This document shows, piece after piece, positions 1 to 6,900 of a stretch of 10,806 bases of DNA (the first letter of the stretch is position 1; every line of letters starts with the position of its first letter). The notes under the pieces were generated by a model, which did not search any database, was not told where the DNA came from, and saw only the letters and a list, made by a program, of their open reading frames with translations. Source of the DNA: Thermoplasmata archaeon (GTDB taxonomy: Archaea > Thermoplasmatota > Thermoplasmata > Lutacidiplasmatales > UBA184); contig JABEUK010000031.1 of assembly GCA_013044425.1 (NCBI GenBank), positions 1-10,806 on the forward strand. The letters run 5' to 3'. The position numbers and the translations under genes were made by a program.

Positions 1-84
1 CAGGGCGGCCGCAAGCCCGATGCCGAGCGACGCCAGGGTCGAGCGACCGGGTCTTCGTCGGATCGCATCGAAGGCCGGGTACAC
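1..84 (-). CDS. ABC transporter permease, FtsX/MacB-like (N-terminal fragment)
   Basis: Only the first 28 codons are in the window; the gene continues beyond the left edge. I place the start at a GTG (complement 84-82), preceded by a GAGGT ribosome-binding site 4 nt upstream and lying 19 bp after the mptA stop. The visible N-terminus reads MYPAFDAIRRRPGRSTLASL and then a hydrophobic run. A short cytoplasmic segment with 'A(I/L)RxLxRRPxRSxLxxLGI' entering the first membrane helix is typical of FtsX-like permeases of MacB/LolC-type ABC exporters. The identification rests on this short motif only. Same-strand order and tight spacing suggest co-transcription with mptA, without implying a shared function. 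Confidence 0.5.
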   Translation of the reverse strand, partial: MYPAFDAIRRRPGRSTLASLGIGLAAAL

Positions 85-103
85 GGCTACCTCGGGGCCC
101 GAT

Positions 104-1012
104 CTAGGACTCCGCGGGCCGACGGAGCTCGCCGAAGGTGGTCTCGTGCGAGGACTCGACGTTGTACTTGTGGATCGACTCTTCGCTGACGGTCCCTACG
201 CGCACCACGACGTGGTCTGGTATCTTGGGGAACCGGATGGGGAGATCGGCCAGCAGATCGCGCATCACGTCTTCGACGAACTTCGGGTTGCGGTGGGCGT
301 TCAGGACGAGCTGGGCCTCGTCGCCGCGCTTGAGGATCGCATAGGTCGGCGAAGATTGGGCGTGCTCGATCGCCTCCAACAGGTGCGTTGCGTCGACCTC
401 GATCCCCGGAGAGAGCTCGAACAACAGACGAGTGCGGTTGCGTTGGTTGTGGGTGATCATCGGCAGACCCTTCAACGACGGATCCGCCAAGAGCGGGTAC
501 TCGGCCGTCAGTCGCTCGCGGCACGTTTCCATCGCGCAGGGGCACGCCGTCATCCCGACGGCCTCGGCACCGATGCCTCGGATCAGGCTCACCTTGCCAT
601 CGGCTTCCCGGTGGGCACGGGTTTCGGCGAGGATGGTGAAATCCTCGAAGCTTTCCCGTCCCGGAGCGATCCCTTTCCTGAGGAAAAACTCCGCCTGCGC
701 GCTGACCGTCGCGTCGTTCGCGTAGGGGTGCCGTACGAGGAGCTCCTCGGCGATCTTGGCGCACGCGGCCTCGAAGCTCTCCACCGGTTTCCGCGCGGTC
801 CAATCAACGATCTCCGCCAGGAGCTCGGCGTTCCGCGAGAGATCGGATCCCTTGCGGTGGGCCGGAAGGTCGACCGCGACGCTGAAGCTCGCGCTGAGGA
901 CGTGGTCGATACCGTCGCGGATGACGTGGATCGGCTTGCGGATCCCGGTGATCCCGACCTGGCGAAGCTCGTACCGCCCGCGCGTCGGCGCCATCGCGTG
1001 GACGTCCTTCAT
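104..1012 (-). CDS. mptA: GTP cyclohydrolase MptA (FolE2/COG1469 family)
   Basis: 302-residue cytosolic enzyme of the Fe(II)-dependent GTP cyclohydrolase family that, in archaea, converts GTP to 7,8-dihydroneopterin 2',3'-cyclic phosphate, the first step towards methanopterin-type or folate-type C1 carriers. Visible family signatures are VGITGIRKPI (19-28), VDLPAHRKGSDLSRN (47-61), a GMTACPCA motif (153-160) with metal-region cysteines C157 and C159, THNQRN (187-192, H188) and ESIHKYN (278-284, H281). The GMTACPCA form resembles archaeal MptA more than bacterial FolE2. I chose the ATG at 1012 because it begins the conserved 'MKDVHAMxP' N-terminus, has GGAG 6 nt upstream, and sits 27 bp from a TATA-like element; a GTG at 1024 would add four residues. 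It is divergent from the DUF59 gene and has an ABC permease gene just downstream. Confidence 0.93.
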   Translation of the reverse strand: MKDVHAMAPTRGRYELRQVGITGIRKPIHVIRDGIDHVLSASFSVAVDLPAHRKGSDLSRNAELLAEIVDWTARKPVESFEAACAKIAEELLVRHPYANDATVSAQAEFFLRKGIAPGRESFEDFTILAETRAHREADGKVSLIRGIGAEAVGMTACPCAMETCRERLTAEYPLLADPSLKGLPMITHNQRNRTRLLFELSPGIEVDATHLLEAIEHAQSSPTYAILKRGDEAQLVLNAHRNPKFVEDVMRDLLADLPIRFPKIPDHVVVRVGTVSEESIHKYNVESSHETTFGELRRPAES

Positions 1013-1034
1013 CGGTCGCTCCACGAGAAGAGGG

Positions 1035-1042
1035 TCTTTAAC
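1035..1042 (-). promoter_or_regulatory. TATA-like element for mptA
   Basis: Read on the - strand, GTTAAAGA is centred about 27 bp upstream of the chosen mptA ATG, the distance expected for an archaeal TATA box driving a leaderless or nearly leaderless mRNA. The GGAG in front of the ATG would then be outside or at the very edge of the transcript, so one of the two signals may be fortuitous. This is pattern recognition only. Confidence 0.35.
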
Positions 1043-1086
1043 TCGTTCCCCCGGTGCACGGGCCCGGCCGCACGACGGGAGTACGC

Positions 1087-1092
1087 CTTATA
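1087..1092 (+). promoter_or_regulatory. TATA-like element for the DUF59 gene
   Basis: CTTATA is centred about 29 bp upstream of the ATG at 1119 in an otherwise G+C-rich stretch. No Shine-Dalgarno sequence precedes that ATG, which supports a leaderless mRNA. Together with the mptA element this forms a compact divergent promoter region of about 100 bp. Confidence 0.45.
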
Positions 1093-1118
1093 GGAACCCG
1101 GCCGGTGTACACTCCTGT

Positions 1119-1517
1119 ATGTCCGAAGACGTGTCGTCCCCTCCCGCCGCTCCCGCCAGCGCAGCCCCTCCCGTGCCGGCCGATTCCCCCGGGGTCACGG
1201 GGCAGGGCGGGGCGTACGCGGAACGGGAAGCGAACCTCCTTGCCGAACTCAAGAAGATCTACGACCCGGAGATCCCGATGAACATCGTCGATCTCGGCCT
1301 CATCTACGGCTTCGATTGGACGGGCGATGACGTCGTCCTCCGGATGACACTGACCGCGCCCGGCTGCCCGGTCGCTGGGATCCTCGCCGACGAGATCAAG
1401 GCCGCCCTGGAGAAAGTGCCCGGCGTACACTCCGCGAAGGTCGACATGATCTGGGAACCCCCCTGGACGCCGGAGCGGATGAGCGACTTCGCGAAGCGCC
1501 AGTTCGGATACGCGTAA
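1119..1517 (+). CDS. MIP18/DUF59-family iron-sulfur cluster assembly factor (SufT/PaaD-like)
   Basis: 132-residue cytosolic protein of the MIP18/DUF59 family, whose members (SufT, PaaD, eukaryotic CIA2) help deliver or maturate Fe-S clusters. The first 34 residues are Pro/Ala/Ser-rich and probably disordered. The domain proper covers 38-131, with LKKIYDPEIPMNIVDLGLIY (44-63), the beta strand VVLRMTLTAPGCPVA (72-86) carrying the family's conserved cysteine (C83, the only cysteine), and a C-terminal WEPPWTPERMSDFAKRQFG (112-130). The ATG at 1119 is the first in-frame start after the TATA-like element. It could serve the cysteine-rich small subunit of the neighbouring complex as well as any other Fe-S protein; that link is an inference from proximity. 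Confidence 0.9.
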   Translation: MSEDVSSPPAAPASAAPPVPADSPGVTGQGGAYAEREANLLAELKKIYDPEIPMNIVDLGLIYGFDWTGDDVVLRMTLTAPGCPVAGILADEIKAALEKVPGVHSAKVDMIWEPPWTPERMSDFAKRQFGYA

Positions 1518-1532
1518 ACCCCCCGGCGAACC

Positions 1533-1538
1533 GTTAAG
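1533..1538 (+). promoter_or_regulatory. TATA-like element for the DUF1684 gene
   Basis: GTTAAG lies about 30 bp upstream of the ATG at 1565, inside the 47-bp gap after the DUF59 stop. It resembles the mptA element. A weak AGGG also lies about 6 nt before the ATG, so a leadered transcript shared with the upstream gene is equally possible. Confidence 0.25.
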
Positions 1539-1564
1539 GCTGCCGGCCGGTCGGACAGGGTCGC

Positions 1565-2266
1565 ATGCCCAACGTCGAGAGCGAGTGGCGCAAAGCCATC
1601 GAGGAGGAGCGGGCGCTCAAGGACGAGTTCATGGCCCGCCATTCGGAGTCGCCGTTCGTGGCGGAGCGGGTTCCCTTTCACCCGCTGAACTACTTCCCGA
1701 TCGACGCCCAGTACCGCCTACCGGCGCGGCTCGAGCGCCGAGCGACACCGGAGGAGGTGTACCTGCGCACCAACCGAGACGGGTCGGCGGTCATGCGGTA
1801 CTTGGGGGACCTCGTCTTTTCTCTGAAAGGCCGCCGGCACCGCCTTCGGGTCTACCACGCAGGGGAGGGAGTTGGGACGAACGTCTTCGTGCCGTTCCGC
1901 GACCTCACGAGTGGCAAGGAATCCTATGGACCGGGACGCTACCTTGTCTTCACCTTGACCGAGGACGACCGCTACGACCTCGATTTCAACGCGGCATTCA
2001 ATCCGTACTGCGCCTACACGGATGCCTACGAATGTGGCTTCCCGCCCGCCGAGAACGATCTCGCGATCGCCATTCGGGCCGGGGAGAGAGCGTGGTCGGC
2101 GGACGCGAACCCCGGCTCGCCTTCGGGTGCGATCCTCGAGATGACGCGTAAGCAGCTGGCGGCACGAGGGAGCAAGCCGCCGCCGACACGGCCGACCTCA
2201 AGGTCATCGCCCCGGAGCCGAGCGCGCGGCGCGAGGACCCCGGCAAAGCGCCGGACCCGCGTCTGA
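1565..2266 (+). CDS. DUF1684 family protein
   Basis: 233-residue protein of the DUF1684 family, whose biochemical role is not known to me. Family features are visible in order: an N-terminal helix with KDEFMARHSESPF (19-31), LNYFPIDAQYRLPA (41-54), a beta-rich core, NVFVPFRDLTSGKESYGPGR (106-125), LDFNAAFNPYCAYTDAYECG (139-158) and PPAENDLAIAIRAGER (160-175). The canonical domain normally ends near here. There is no signal peptide and no membrane helix, so it is probably cytosolic. Residues about 193-233 form an Arg/Pro/Ser-rich tail with poorer third-position G+C than the body, while a neighbouring frame looks more gene-like there; the true C-terminus may be frameshifted or the tail non-conserved. 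The start at 1565 aligns with the usual N-terminus. Confidence 0.85.
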   Translation: MPNVESEWRKAIEEERALKDEFMARHSESPFVAERVPFHPLNYFPIDAQYRLPARLERRATPEEVYLRTNRDGSAVMRYLGDLVFSLKGRRHRLRVYHAGEGVGTNVFVPFRDLTSGKESYGPGRYLVFTLTEDDRYDLDFNAAFNPYCAYTDAYECGFPPAENDLAIAIRAGERAWSADANPGSPSGAILEMTRKQLAARGSKPPPTRPTSRSSPRSRARGARTPAKRRTRV

Positions 2267-2280
2267 TCGGGCACCGCACC

Positions 2281-2287
2281 TTTCATA
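2281..2287 (+). promoter_or_regulatory. possible TATA-like element for the stress-protein gene
   Basis: TTTCATA is the only A+T-rich run in the 51-bp gap before the ATG at 2318, centred about 33 bp upstream, slightly farther than the other candidates. The call is weak; read-through from the DUF1684 gene is also possible. Confidence 0.2.
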
Positions 2288-2317
2288 CTGCGCCAAGCTC
2301 TGGGCCGCATCGCCTCG

Positions 2318-2791
2318 ATGTCGGATGTGAGGACGGTCGCCCCAGCCACCCCGGTGCCCGATTCCCTGCCCAGGCCCATCCGCGACATCGTCGTAGGCTA
2401 CGATGGCTCGGATGCCTCCGCCCGGGCCTGTTCGATTGCCATCCGGATCGCGGGACTCCTCGGAGCGCGGGTCCACCTCGTGCACGCCGGGGAGCTTCGA
2501 CCCGAGATCGTGGAACCGAGGACGGAGGAGGAGATCGCGTCGGTCGACCGCAGCGTGGCGGCCGCCATGGACCTCGTCAAATCCTACTCCGAGCGATTGG
2601 GCGTTCCCCTGCGGATCATTTCGAGGGAGGACTCCCCGGCGACCGCGATTCTCGCAGTCCAGGAGGAGGTCGACGCCGACCTGATCCTGGTCGGGACTCG
2701 CGGCCTGCATGCGGCCCCGAAGCTCTTCCTCGGTTCGGTCTCTACCGAAGTCCTCGCGCGTTCGCGCGTTCCAGTGACGATTGTCCCGTAA
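2318..2791 (+). CDS. universal stress protein, UspA family (ATP-binding type)
   Basis: 157-residue single-domain UspA-family protein with a Rossmann-like alpha/beta fold. After a 20-residue leader the first strand reads RDIVVGYDGSDAS (22-34), with the nucleotide-contacting D29. The C-terminal signature G-x2-G-x9-G-S is complete at G126, G129, G139 and S140, which marks the ATP-binding subgroup, and the last strand is VPVTIVP (151-157). Such proteins act in the cytosol in stress or energy-state signalling; the specific role here is unknown. The gene ends 24 bp from the stop of the oppositely oriented complex operon, with no T-rich terminator in between. Confidence 0.92.
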   Translation: MSDVRTVAPATPVPDSLPRPIRDIVVGYDGSDASARACSIAIRIAGLLGARVHLVHAGELRPEIVEPRTEEEIASVDRSVAAAMDLVKSYSERLGVPLRIISREDSPATAILAVQEEVDADLILVGTRGLHAAPKLFLGSVSTEVLARSRVPVTIVP

Positions 2792-2815
2792 CTCGAGGAA
2801 CGTGGCCGGTAGGTC

Positions 2816-4822
2816 TCAGAAGAAGAGCGCCGTGTAGATGATCACGAGGAGTACGACCACGAGAATGTACGCGAGGTAGCGGCCGATCCGGCCGGGCATG
2901 ACCGCGCGCTTGAGCCCCTCCGCGAACCAGAGCCCGAACCGCGCCAGGCTGTCGTAGAACACCTTGAAGACGTCTAGGACCTCGAGCTCCACGTTGTACG
3001 CTTCGGGCGTCGCGATCTCGGCGGAGACGGCCGGTCCAGCGCGTTGTCGGATCTCGCGGGTCCCGAGCAGGCCGCGCAGCATGATGCGCATGCCGGTGCT
3101 GTAGCCAAAGGAAGTGTACGTCGCTTCGATCGAGTTCGGGGGGCGTCCCGACGCCCAGACGGGCGTGCGGCGGGCCTTGGGCGATCCGCCGAGCGCGAAG
3201 TACGCGAGCGCCGGCACGAGTCCCGCGACGAGGGCGATGGCGAGCGCCGGCGGGGAAACGATCCCGAATGGGCTCCCCGAGACGATCGACCAGCCGTTCG
3301 GAATCGCGAGGAGCCCCGAGACCGGCGCTGTCAGCGAATAGCCGGCCAGCGTCGACGCCGCTGGGGTCAGGAACTGTAGGATCCACGGAGAGAGCACGCC
3401 GAGTCCGACGATGACGGCGGCCAGCGCCGCCATCGGCGCCCCGAGACCCCATCGACGCGGAGCTCGATCGGTCACGACCGGCTTCCACAGGACGGAGAAC
3501 CCTAGGAACTTGACCATCGCGACCACGACCAAGCCCGCGGCGAGGGCCACCGCAGCCCCGGCGAGCAGCCCGAGGAACTGGAGCGCGGGGACGGAGAAGC
3601 GGAAGGATTGGAACAACGCTTCCAAGATCATCCACTCACTGACGAACCCCGCGAGCGGAGGGCCGGCCGCGAGGCTCAGGGTCGCAACGAGGATCGCGCC
3701 GCTCGCGGCGGCGTTCCCGGCTTTCGGCCGACCGCGCACGCGGTTGAGATCGACCGTGCCCGTGGATCGCTCGATGTACCCGGCGCACAGGAAGAGCGTG
3801 GCCTTTGTAATCGCATGCGCGAGGGCCTGGAAGAACGCCGCGAAGAGCGCGAAGGTGAACAGGGTCGGCAGGTCCTCCACCCGGGCGATGAGCGCGATCC
3901 CAAGCGCGACCAAGATCAGGCCGTTGTTCTCGATGGTGCTGTAGGCGGGCAGGCCCTTCGCGTGCTCGCTGACCGCCGCGAACAGCGCGCCGAGAAGCGC
4001 CGAGACGGCTCCGATGATGAGAAGGAGCCCGCCCCACCAGGAGGGCCCCTCGGGGAGCAGCGTGAGCATGCGGAACAGCCCGTACACTCCGGCCAGAGTC
4101 AGCGTCGCGCTGAGCACGGCGGAAGCGTTGGAGGGCGCGGAGGAGTGCGCGATCGGCAGCCATTCGCTCATGTGGAACGGTGCGATCCCCATCTTCAATC
4201 CGAACCCGAGCAATGCCGCCACGAAGACCAGGGAAGTGAGGGGTCCGGCGATCGAGGTGGCCATCATCCCGAAGCTCCCCGAGACCGCGTAGAACGCGGC
4301 GATCGCCACCGCGATCAGCAGACTGCTCGCTTCCCCGAATGCGAGGAAGACGAAGGCCGCGGAGAAGATCCGGTTCGGTCGACCTGTCGCTTCCAGGATC
4401 ATCCAGTACGAGGCAAGCGTCATCGCCTCCCACCCGGCGAGGAAGACGAGGAAGTTCGTGGAGGTGAGCACGATGGCGATCGACCCCAGGGTCAGGGAGT
4501 AGGCCACCGCGAGCCTCGAGCTAGAGTGTTGATCGTAGTCCAGGGAGAAGGCCGAGGTGCCGATCCAGACGATTCCCGCCGTCAACGCAAAGAACGCCGA
4601 GAGACCGTCCAGGCGAATCGACTCGGGCTCTCCGATCACTCCCGACCAGGAGATCGCCGTGACGGGCCCACCGGTGAGCACGAGGATCGCGGCCACGACG
4701 AGGAGCCCGCTCGCGACGAGCGTAGCGGCGTACCCCACCCGGCGGTGGATCAGCGACAATGGGGCGCCCGCGAACAGACCGACGAGCGCCGTGAGCACCA
4801 AGACGCCCGCGGCGTACGTCAT
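2816..4822 (-). CDS. hyfB: HyfB-like proton-antiporter subunit of an energy-converting complex
   Basis: 668-residue polytopic membrane protein of the Mrp/NuoL-type antiporter family, closest in layout to HyfB/HycC of group 4 hydrogenases. It would form one ion-translocating channel of the membrane arm. Channel residues are in place: E132 in GWEAMTLASYW (TM5), K210 in GFGLKMGIAPFHMSEW (TM7), K340 in HAITKATLF, and K438 in VAMVKFLGF (TM12). The C-terminal extension after about residue 550 has the HyfB-style TPVWASG segment (the usual WxCG cysteine is Ser here), an amphipathic stretch and a final helix (about 650-668). The ATG overlaps the small-subunit stop by 4 bp (ATGA), with GGAGGTGACCG directly before it, so the two are translationally coupled. 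It is the last gene of the operon. In E. coli-type clusters hyfB comes early. Confidence 0.9.
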   Translation of the reverse strand: MTYAAGVLVLTALVGLFAGAPLSLIHRRVGYAATLVASGLLVVAAILVLTGGPVTAISWSGVIGEPESIRLDGLSAFFALTAGIVWIGTSAFSLDYDQHSSSRLAVAYSLTLGSIAIVLTSTNFLVFLAGWEAMTLASYWMILEATGRPNRIFSAAFVFLAFGEASSLLIAVAIAAFYAVSGSFGMMATSIAGPLTSLVFVAALLGFGLKMGIAPFHMSEWLPIAHSSAPSNASAVLSATLTLAGVYGLFRMLTLLPEGPSWWGGLLLIIGAVSALLGALFAAVSEHAKGLPAYSTIENNGLILVALGIALIARVEDLPTLFTFALFAAFFQALAHAITKATLFLCAGYIERSTGTVDLNRVRGRPKAGNAAASGAILVATLSLAAGPPLAGFVSEWMILEALFQSFRFSVPALQFLGLLAGAAVALAAGLVVVAMVKFLGFSVLWKPVVTDRAPRRWGLGAPMAALAAVIVGLGVLSPWILQFLTPAASTLAGYSLTAPVSGLLAIPNGWSIVSGSPFGIVSPPALAIALVAGLVPALAYFALGGSPKARRTPVWASGRPPNSIEATYTSFGYSTGMRIMLRGLLGTREIRQRAGPAVSAEIATPEAYNVELEVLDVFKVFYDSLARFGLWFAEGLKRAVMPGRIGRYLAYILVVVLLVIIYTALFF

Positions 4823-5580
4823 CGGTCACCTCCGTTCCGGACCCGGTTCCGGCCCGCGAGGCGAAGGATCCCATCCAGCACGGCCAACGGGGGAGGGGGG
4901 CAACCGCTCACGTAGAGATCGACGGGCACGATCGTGCGGACCGGCACTTCCAACCCCGGGTTCCCCTCGAAGATGCCTCCATCGATCGCGCAGGCGCCCA
5001 CCGCGAGGACCGCCTTCGGAGCGGGCATGGCGTCGTACGTACGCCTCAGCGGTTCGACCAAAGGCTCGGTCGGCACGCCGACCACGGCCAGCACGTCCGC
5101 GTGCCGCGGGGAGTTCGTGAAGGAGATGCCGAGACGCGCCGCATCGTAGTACGGGTTCGCCAGCGCCAAGACCTCGAGGTTGCAGGCATTGCAACTGCCG
5201 ACGTCCATGAGGAAGACATGGATCGATCGCCCGATCGGCGCGAGCGGCGCGGGCTCGACCCGGAGGGCGGGGGGCGTTCCGGAGATCCAGATCAGTCCCT
5301 CTCGGGCCGCGTTCCCGGATTCGACGGCGCCGCCCGCGCCGAATCCCACGCGGAAGCACCGCGTGCAGCGGATACATTGGCCCTGGTCCACACCGGCCGG
5401 CGTGATCGCGCCCGTCGGGCATAGGGGCTCGGCGATCGCGGCGGCCGAGCGGAAGGCGGCGGCGTCCTCTATCCCCACGGGGCAGCCGGTCGGAGGAATC
5501 TCCTCCCCAGTCGGAGCGCCCACCGGATAGGTCGTGGTGACGATCCCCTTCTTCCACGCGCGTGAGATCCAACTGGGCAT
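4819..5580 (-). CDS. NuoB/HyfI-like small subunit fused to an N-terminal ferredoxin-like domain
   Basis: 253-residue Fe-S protein of the peripheral arm. Residues 118-243 are a NuoB/[NiFe]-hydrogenase small-subunit domain with all four proximal (N2-type) cluster ligands: C130 and C133 in DVGSCNACNLE, C197 in GACAIDGG, and C227 in SGCPPPP. The CxxC spacing is the hydrogenase form; complex I NuoB has adjacent cysteines. Residues about 33-80 form half of a HyfH/NuoI-type ferredoxin: C54-P (CPTGAI) and C69-x2-C72-x2-C75 can hold one [4Fe-4S] cluster, while the second cluster's set is lost apart from a lone C33. The fusion replaces a separate HyfH subunit. The start is ATG with GAGGA 4 nt upstream, 6 bp after the large-subunit stop. 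It should relay electrons between a soluble donor or acceptor and the large subunit. Confidence 0.88.
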   Translation of the reverse strand: MPSWISRAWKKGIVTTTYPVGAPTGEEIPPTGCPVGIEDAAAFRSAAAIAEPLCPTGAITPAGVDQGQCIRCTRCFRVGFGAGGAVESGNAAREGLIWISGTPPALRVEPAPLAPIGRSIHVFLMDVGSCNACNLEVLALANPYYDAARLGISFTNSPRHADVLAVVGVPTEPLVEPLRRTYDAMPAPKAVLAVGACAIDGGIFEGNPGLEVPVRTIVPVDLYVSGCPPPPLAVLDGILRLAGRNRVRNGGDR

Positions 5581-5586
5581 CGATCC

Positions 5587-6900
5587 TCATCCATCCGTAT
5601 CGGCGAATACGAGCCCGAAGGACTCGAGCGCAAAGTGGAAGTCCGTGAACACGCCGCCACGCATGCCGAGGGCGAACAACGGCCAGTTCGCTTGGCTCGG
5701 TGTGCGCACGCCGACCGAGCGCACACGGCCGTCAGAGATCCGCACGTCGTAGACCAGATCGCCGCTCGGGGCTTCCAGGCGAGCGATTCCCCGGCCGGGC
5801 TCGACCGGGGCCGGGGGCGCGGACTCCCCACCGCGCATGCTCGACCAGCGATCTAGGATCTGATCCAGGAGGAGCAGGCTCGATCGAACCTCCTCTTGAC
5901 GGACCAGCACTCGGGCGAGCGCGTCGCCCGACCCCTCCTGCGCGAGGGGCACGAACAGGTCGGTGTAGGGGGGCGTCGGCGCCCGGAGGCGGTCGTCCCA
6001 CGCCACGCCCGACGCACGGAGCGTAGGACCGACGGCGCCCCAGCGAAGGGCGTCGGCGCGCGAGACCGTCGCGGTCGACTGGATCCGGTCGATGAACGTT
6101 CGCGAGCTCAAGAAGAGCTCCCAGAGCGACGCGAACTCGCGGTCGAGCTCCCGTAACCGGCTGCCGAGCGCTCGGCGGTCGTCCGGCCCGAGTCGACGCA
6201 GCGGGTTTTCCGAAGCGAGCGCGCCGAAGGCCCAGCGGTGACCGAAGGTGCGAGCGGTGAGGCGGAGCGACTCCTCCGCCAGCGCATGGGCCTGGGCGAC
6301 CCCGACGTTCTGGGACGCCGCCTCCGCGACGCGGGCGATCAGATGGAGGTGATTGTACACGCGCTGGAGCTCCTGGGCGAGCGCGCGCGTCCACAACTCT
6401 GACTCGGGAACCCCGATCCCCTCCGCGATCTCGACCGCTCGGAGGAACGCGGCCCCGTGCGACGCGGAGAAGTTGCCCGCGAAGCGCTCGACCCGCAACA
6501 ACGCGTCCGGCACGGATCGCCCGACCAGGGCTGCAGCCACTCCCCGATGCTTGTACCCGACCTCGGGAACGATCTCGAGCACGCGCTCGCCGTACGTACG
6601 GAGATCGAACGCCCCGGACTCCGGGACGCCCATCGTCACGGGACCGTATGGAAAGGTGAAGACCCCGTATCCTTCGACCGATTCGCCAACAGGAATGCGG
6701 TGGGGATGGCCCTCGGTGGTCTGCCAAAGCTCGAGGATACCGATCTCCTCGACCGTCAACTGGGCCGGTCGCTCGAGCAACGTCTCCCGGCTCTCGTAGT
6801 CCGTGCGGAGCGCAAGGGAGCGATCCGCATCGACGTAGGTGAGCGAGCGCTCGCGCGCCCTCGGCGGAGGGTCCCCGACCTCGGGAAGAGGGGCGCTCAC
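5587..6900 (-). CDS. HyfG/NuoD-like large subunit lacking all NiFe ligands (Ehr-type)
   Basis: 437-residue homologue of the hydrogenase large subunit/NuoD. The fold is recognisable from GERVLEIVPEVGYKHRG (104-120), the L1 region RFAGNFSASHGAAF (139-152), AQELQRVYNHLHLIA (175-189) and the C-terminal FHFALESFG (421-429). In the RxCGxCxxxH motif the cysteines are A141 and F144 (H148 kept). In the C-terminal DPCxxC the positions are G429, L430, V431 and D434, and the chain ends three residues later, so there is no maturation peptide. The protein has no cysteine at all, so it cannot bind a NiFe site. The complex I quinone Tyr position is G142 and its His position is T89. No NuoC domain precedes it. 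The GTG start overlaps the HyfF stop by 3-4 bp (GTGA) with GGAGG 6 nt before it. The closest known type is the Ehr complexes; the substrate is unknown. Confidence 0.88.
   Translation of the reverse strand: MSAPLPEVGDPPPRARERSLTYVDADRSLALRTDYESRETLLERPAQLTVEEIGILELWQTTEGHPHRIPVGESVEGYGVFTFPYGPVTMGVPESGAFDLRTYGERVLEIVPEVGYKHRGVAAALVGRSVPDALLRVERFAGNFSASHGAAFLRAVEIAEGIGVPESELWTRALAQELQRVYNHLHLIARVAEAASQNVGVAQAHALAEESLRLTARTFGHRWAFGALASENPLRRLGPDDRRALGSRLRELDREFASLWELFLSSRTFIDRIQSTATVSRADALRWGAVGPTLRASGVAWDDRLRAPTPPYTDLFVPLAQEGSGDALARVLVRQEEVRSSLLLLDQILDRWSSMRGGESAPPAPVEPGRGIARLEAPSGDLVYDVRISDGRVRSVGVRTPSQANWPLFALGMRGGVFTDFHFALESFGLVFADTDG

Noticed and set aside
20-1093. 357-codon open frame on the + strand across mptA
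   Set aside because: MptA motifs on the - strand are unmistakable. The + strand product has no recognisable domain and would cross the start of the neighbouring permease gene.
2792-2815. Terminator between the stress-protein gene and the complex operon
   Set aside because: The 24-bp gap has neither a T-run nor a convincing stem.
3608-4915. 435-codon open frame on the + strand opposite the HyfB-like gene
   Set aside because: Same type of antisense artefact: Arg/Glu/Gly-rich with no domain, while the - strand frame encodes a clear antiporter with channel residues.
5587-6900. Reading the operon as a functional H2-evolving group 4 hydrogenase (Hyf/Ech/Mbh)
   Set aside because: All four Ni ligands are replaced and no maturation cleavage tail or maturation genes are present, so hydrogenase activity is not expected.
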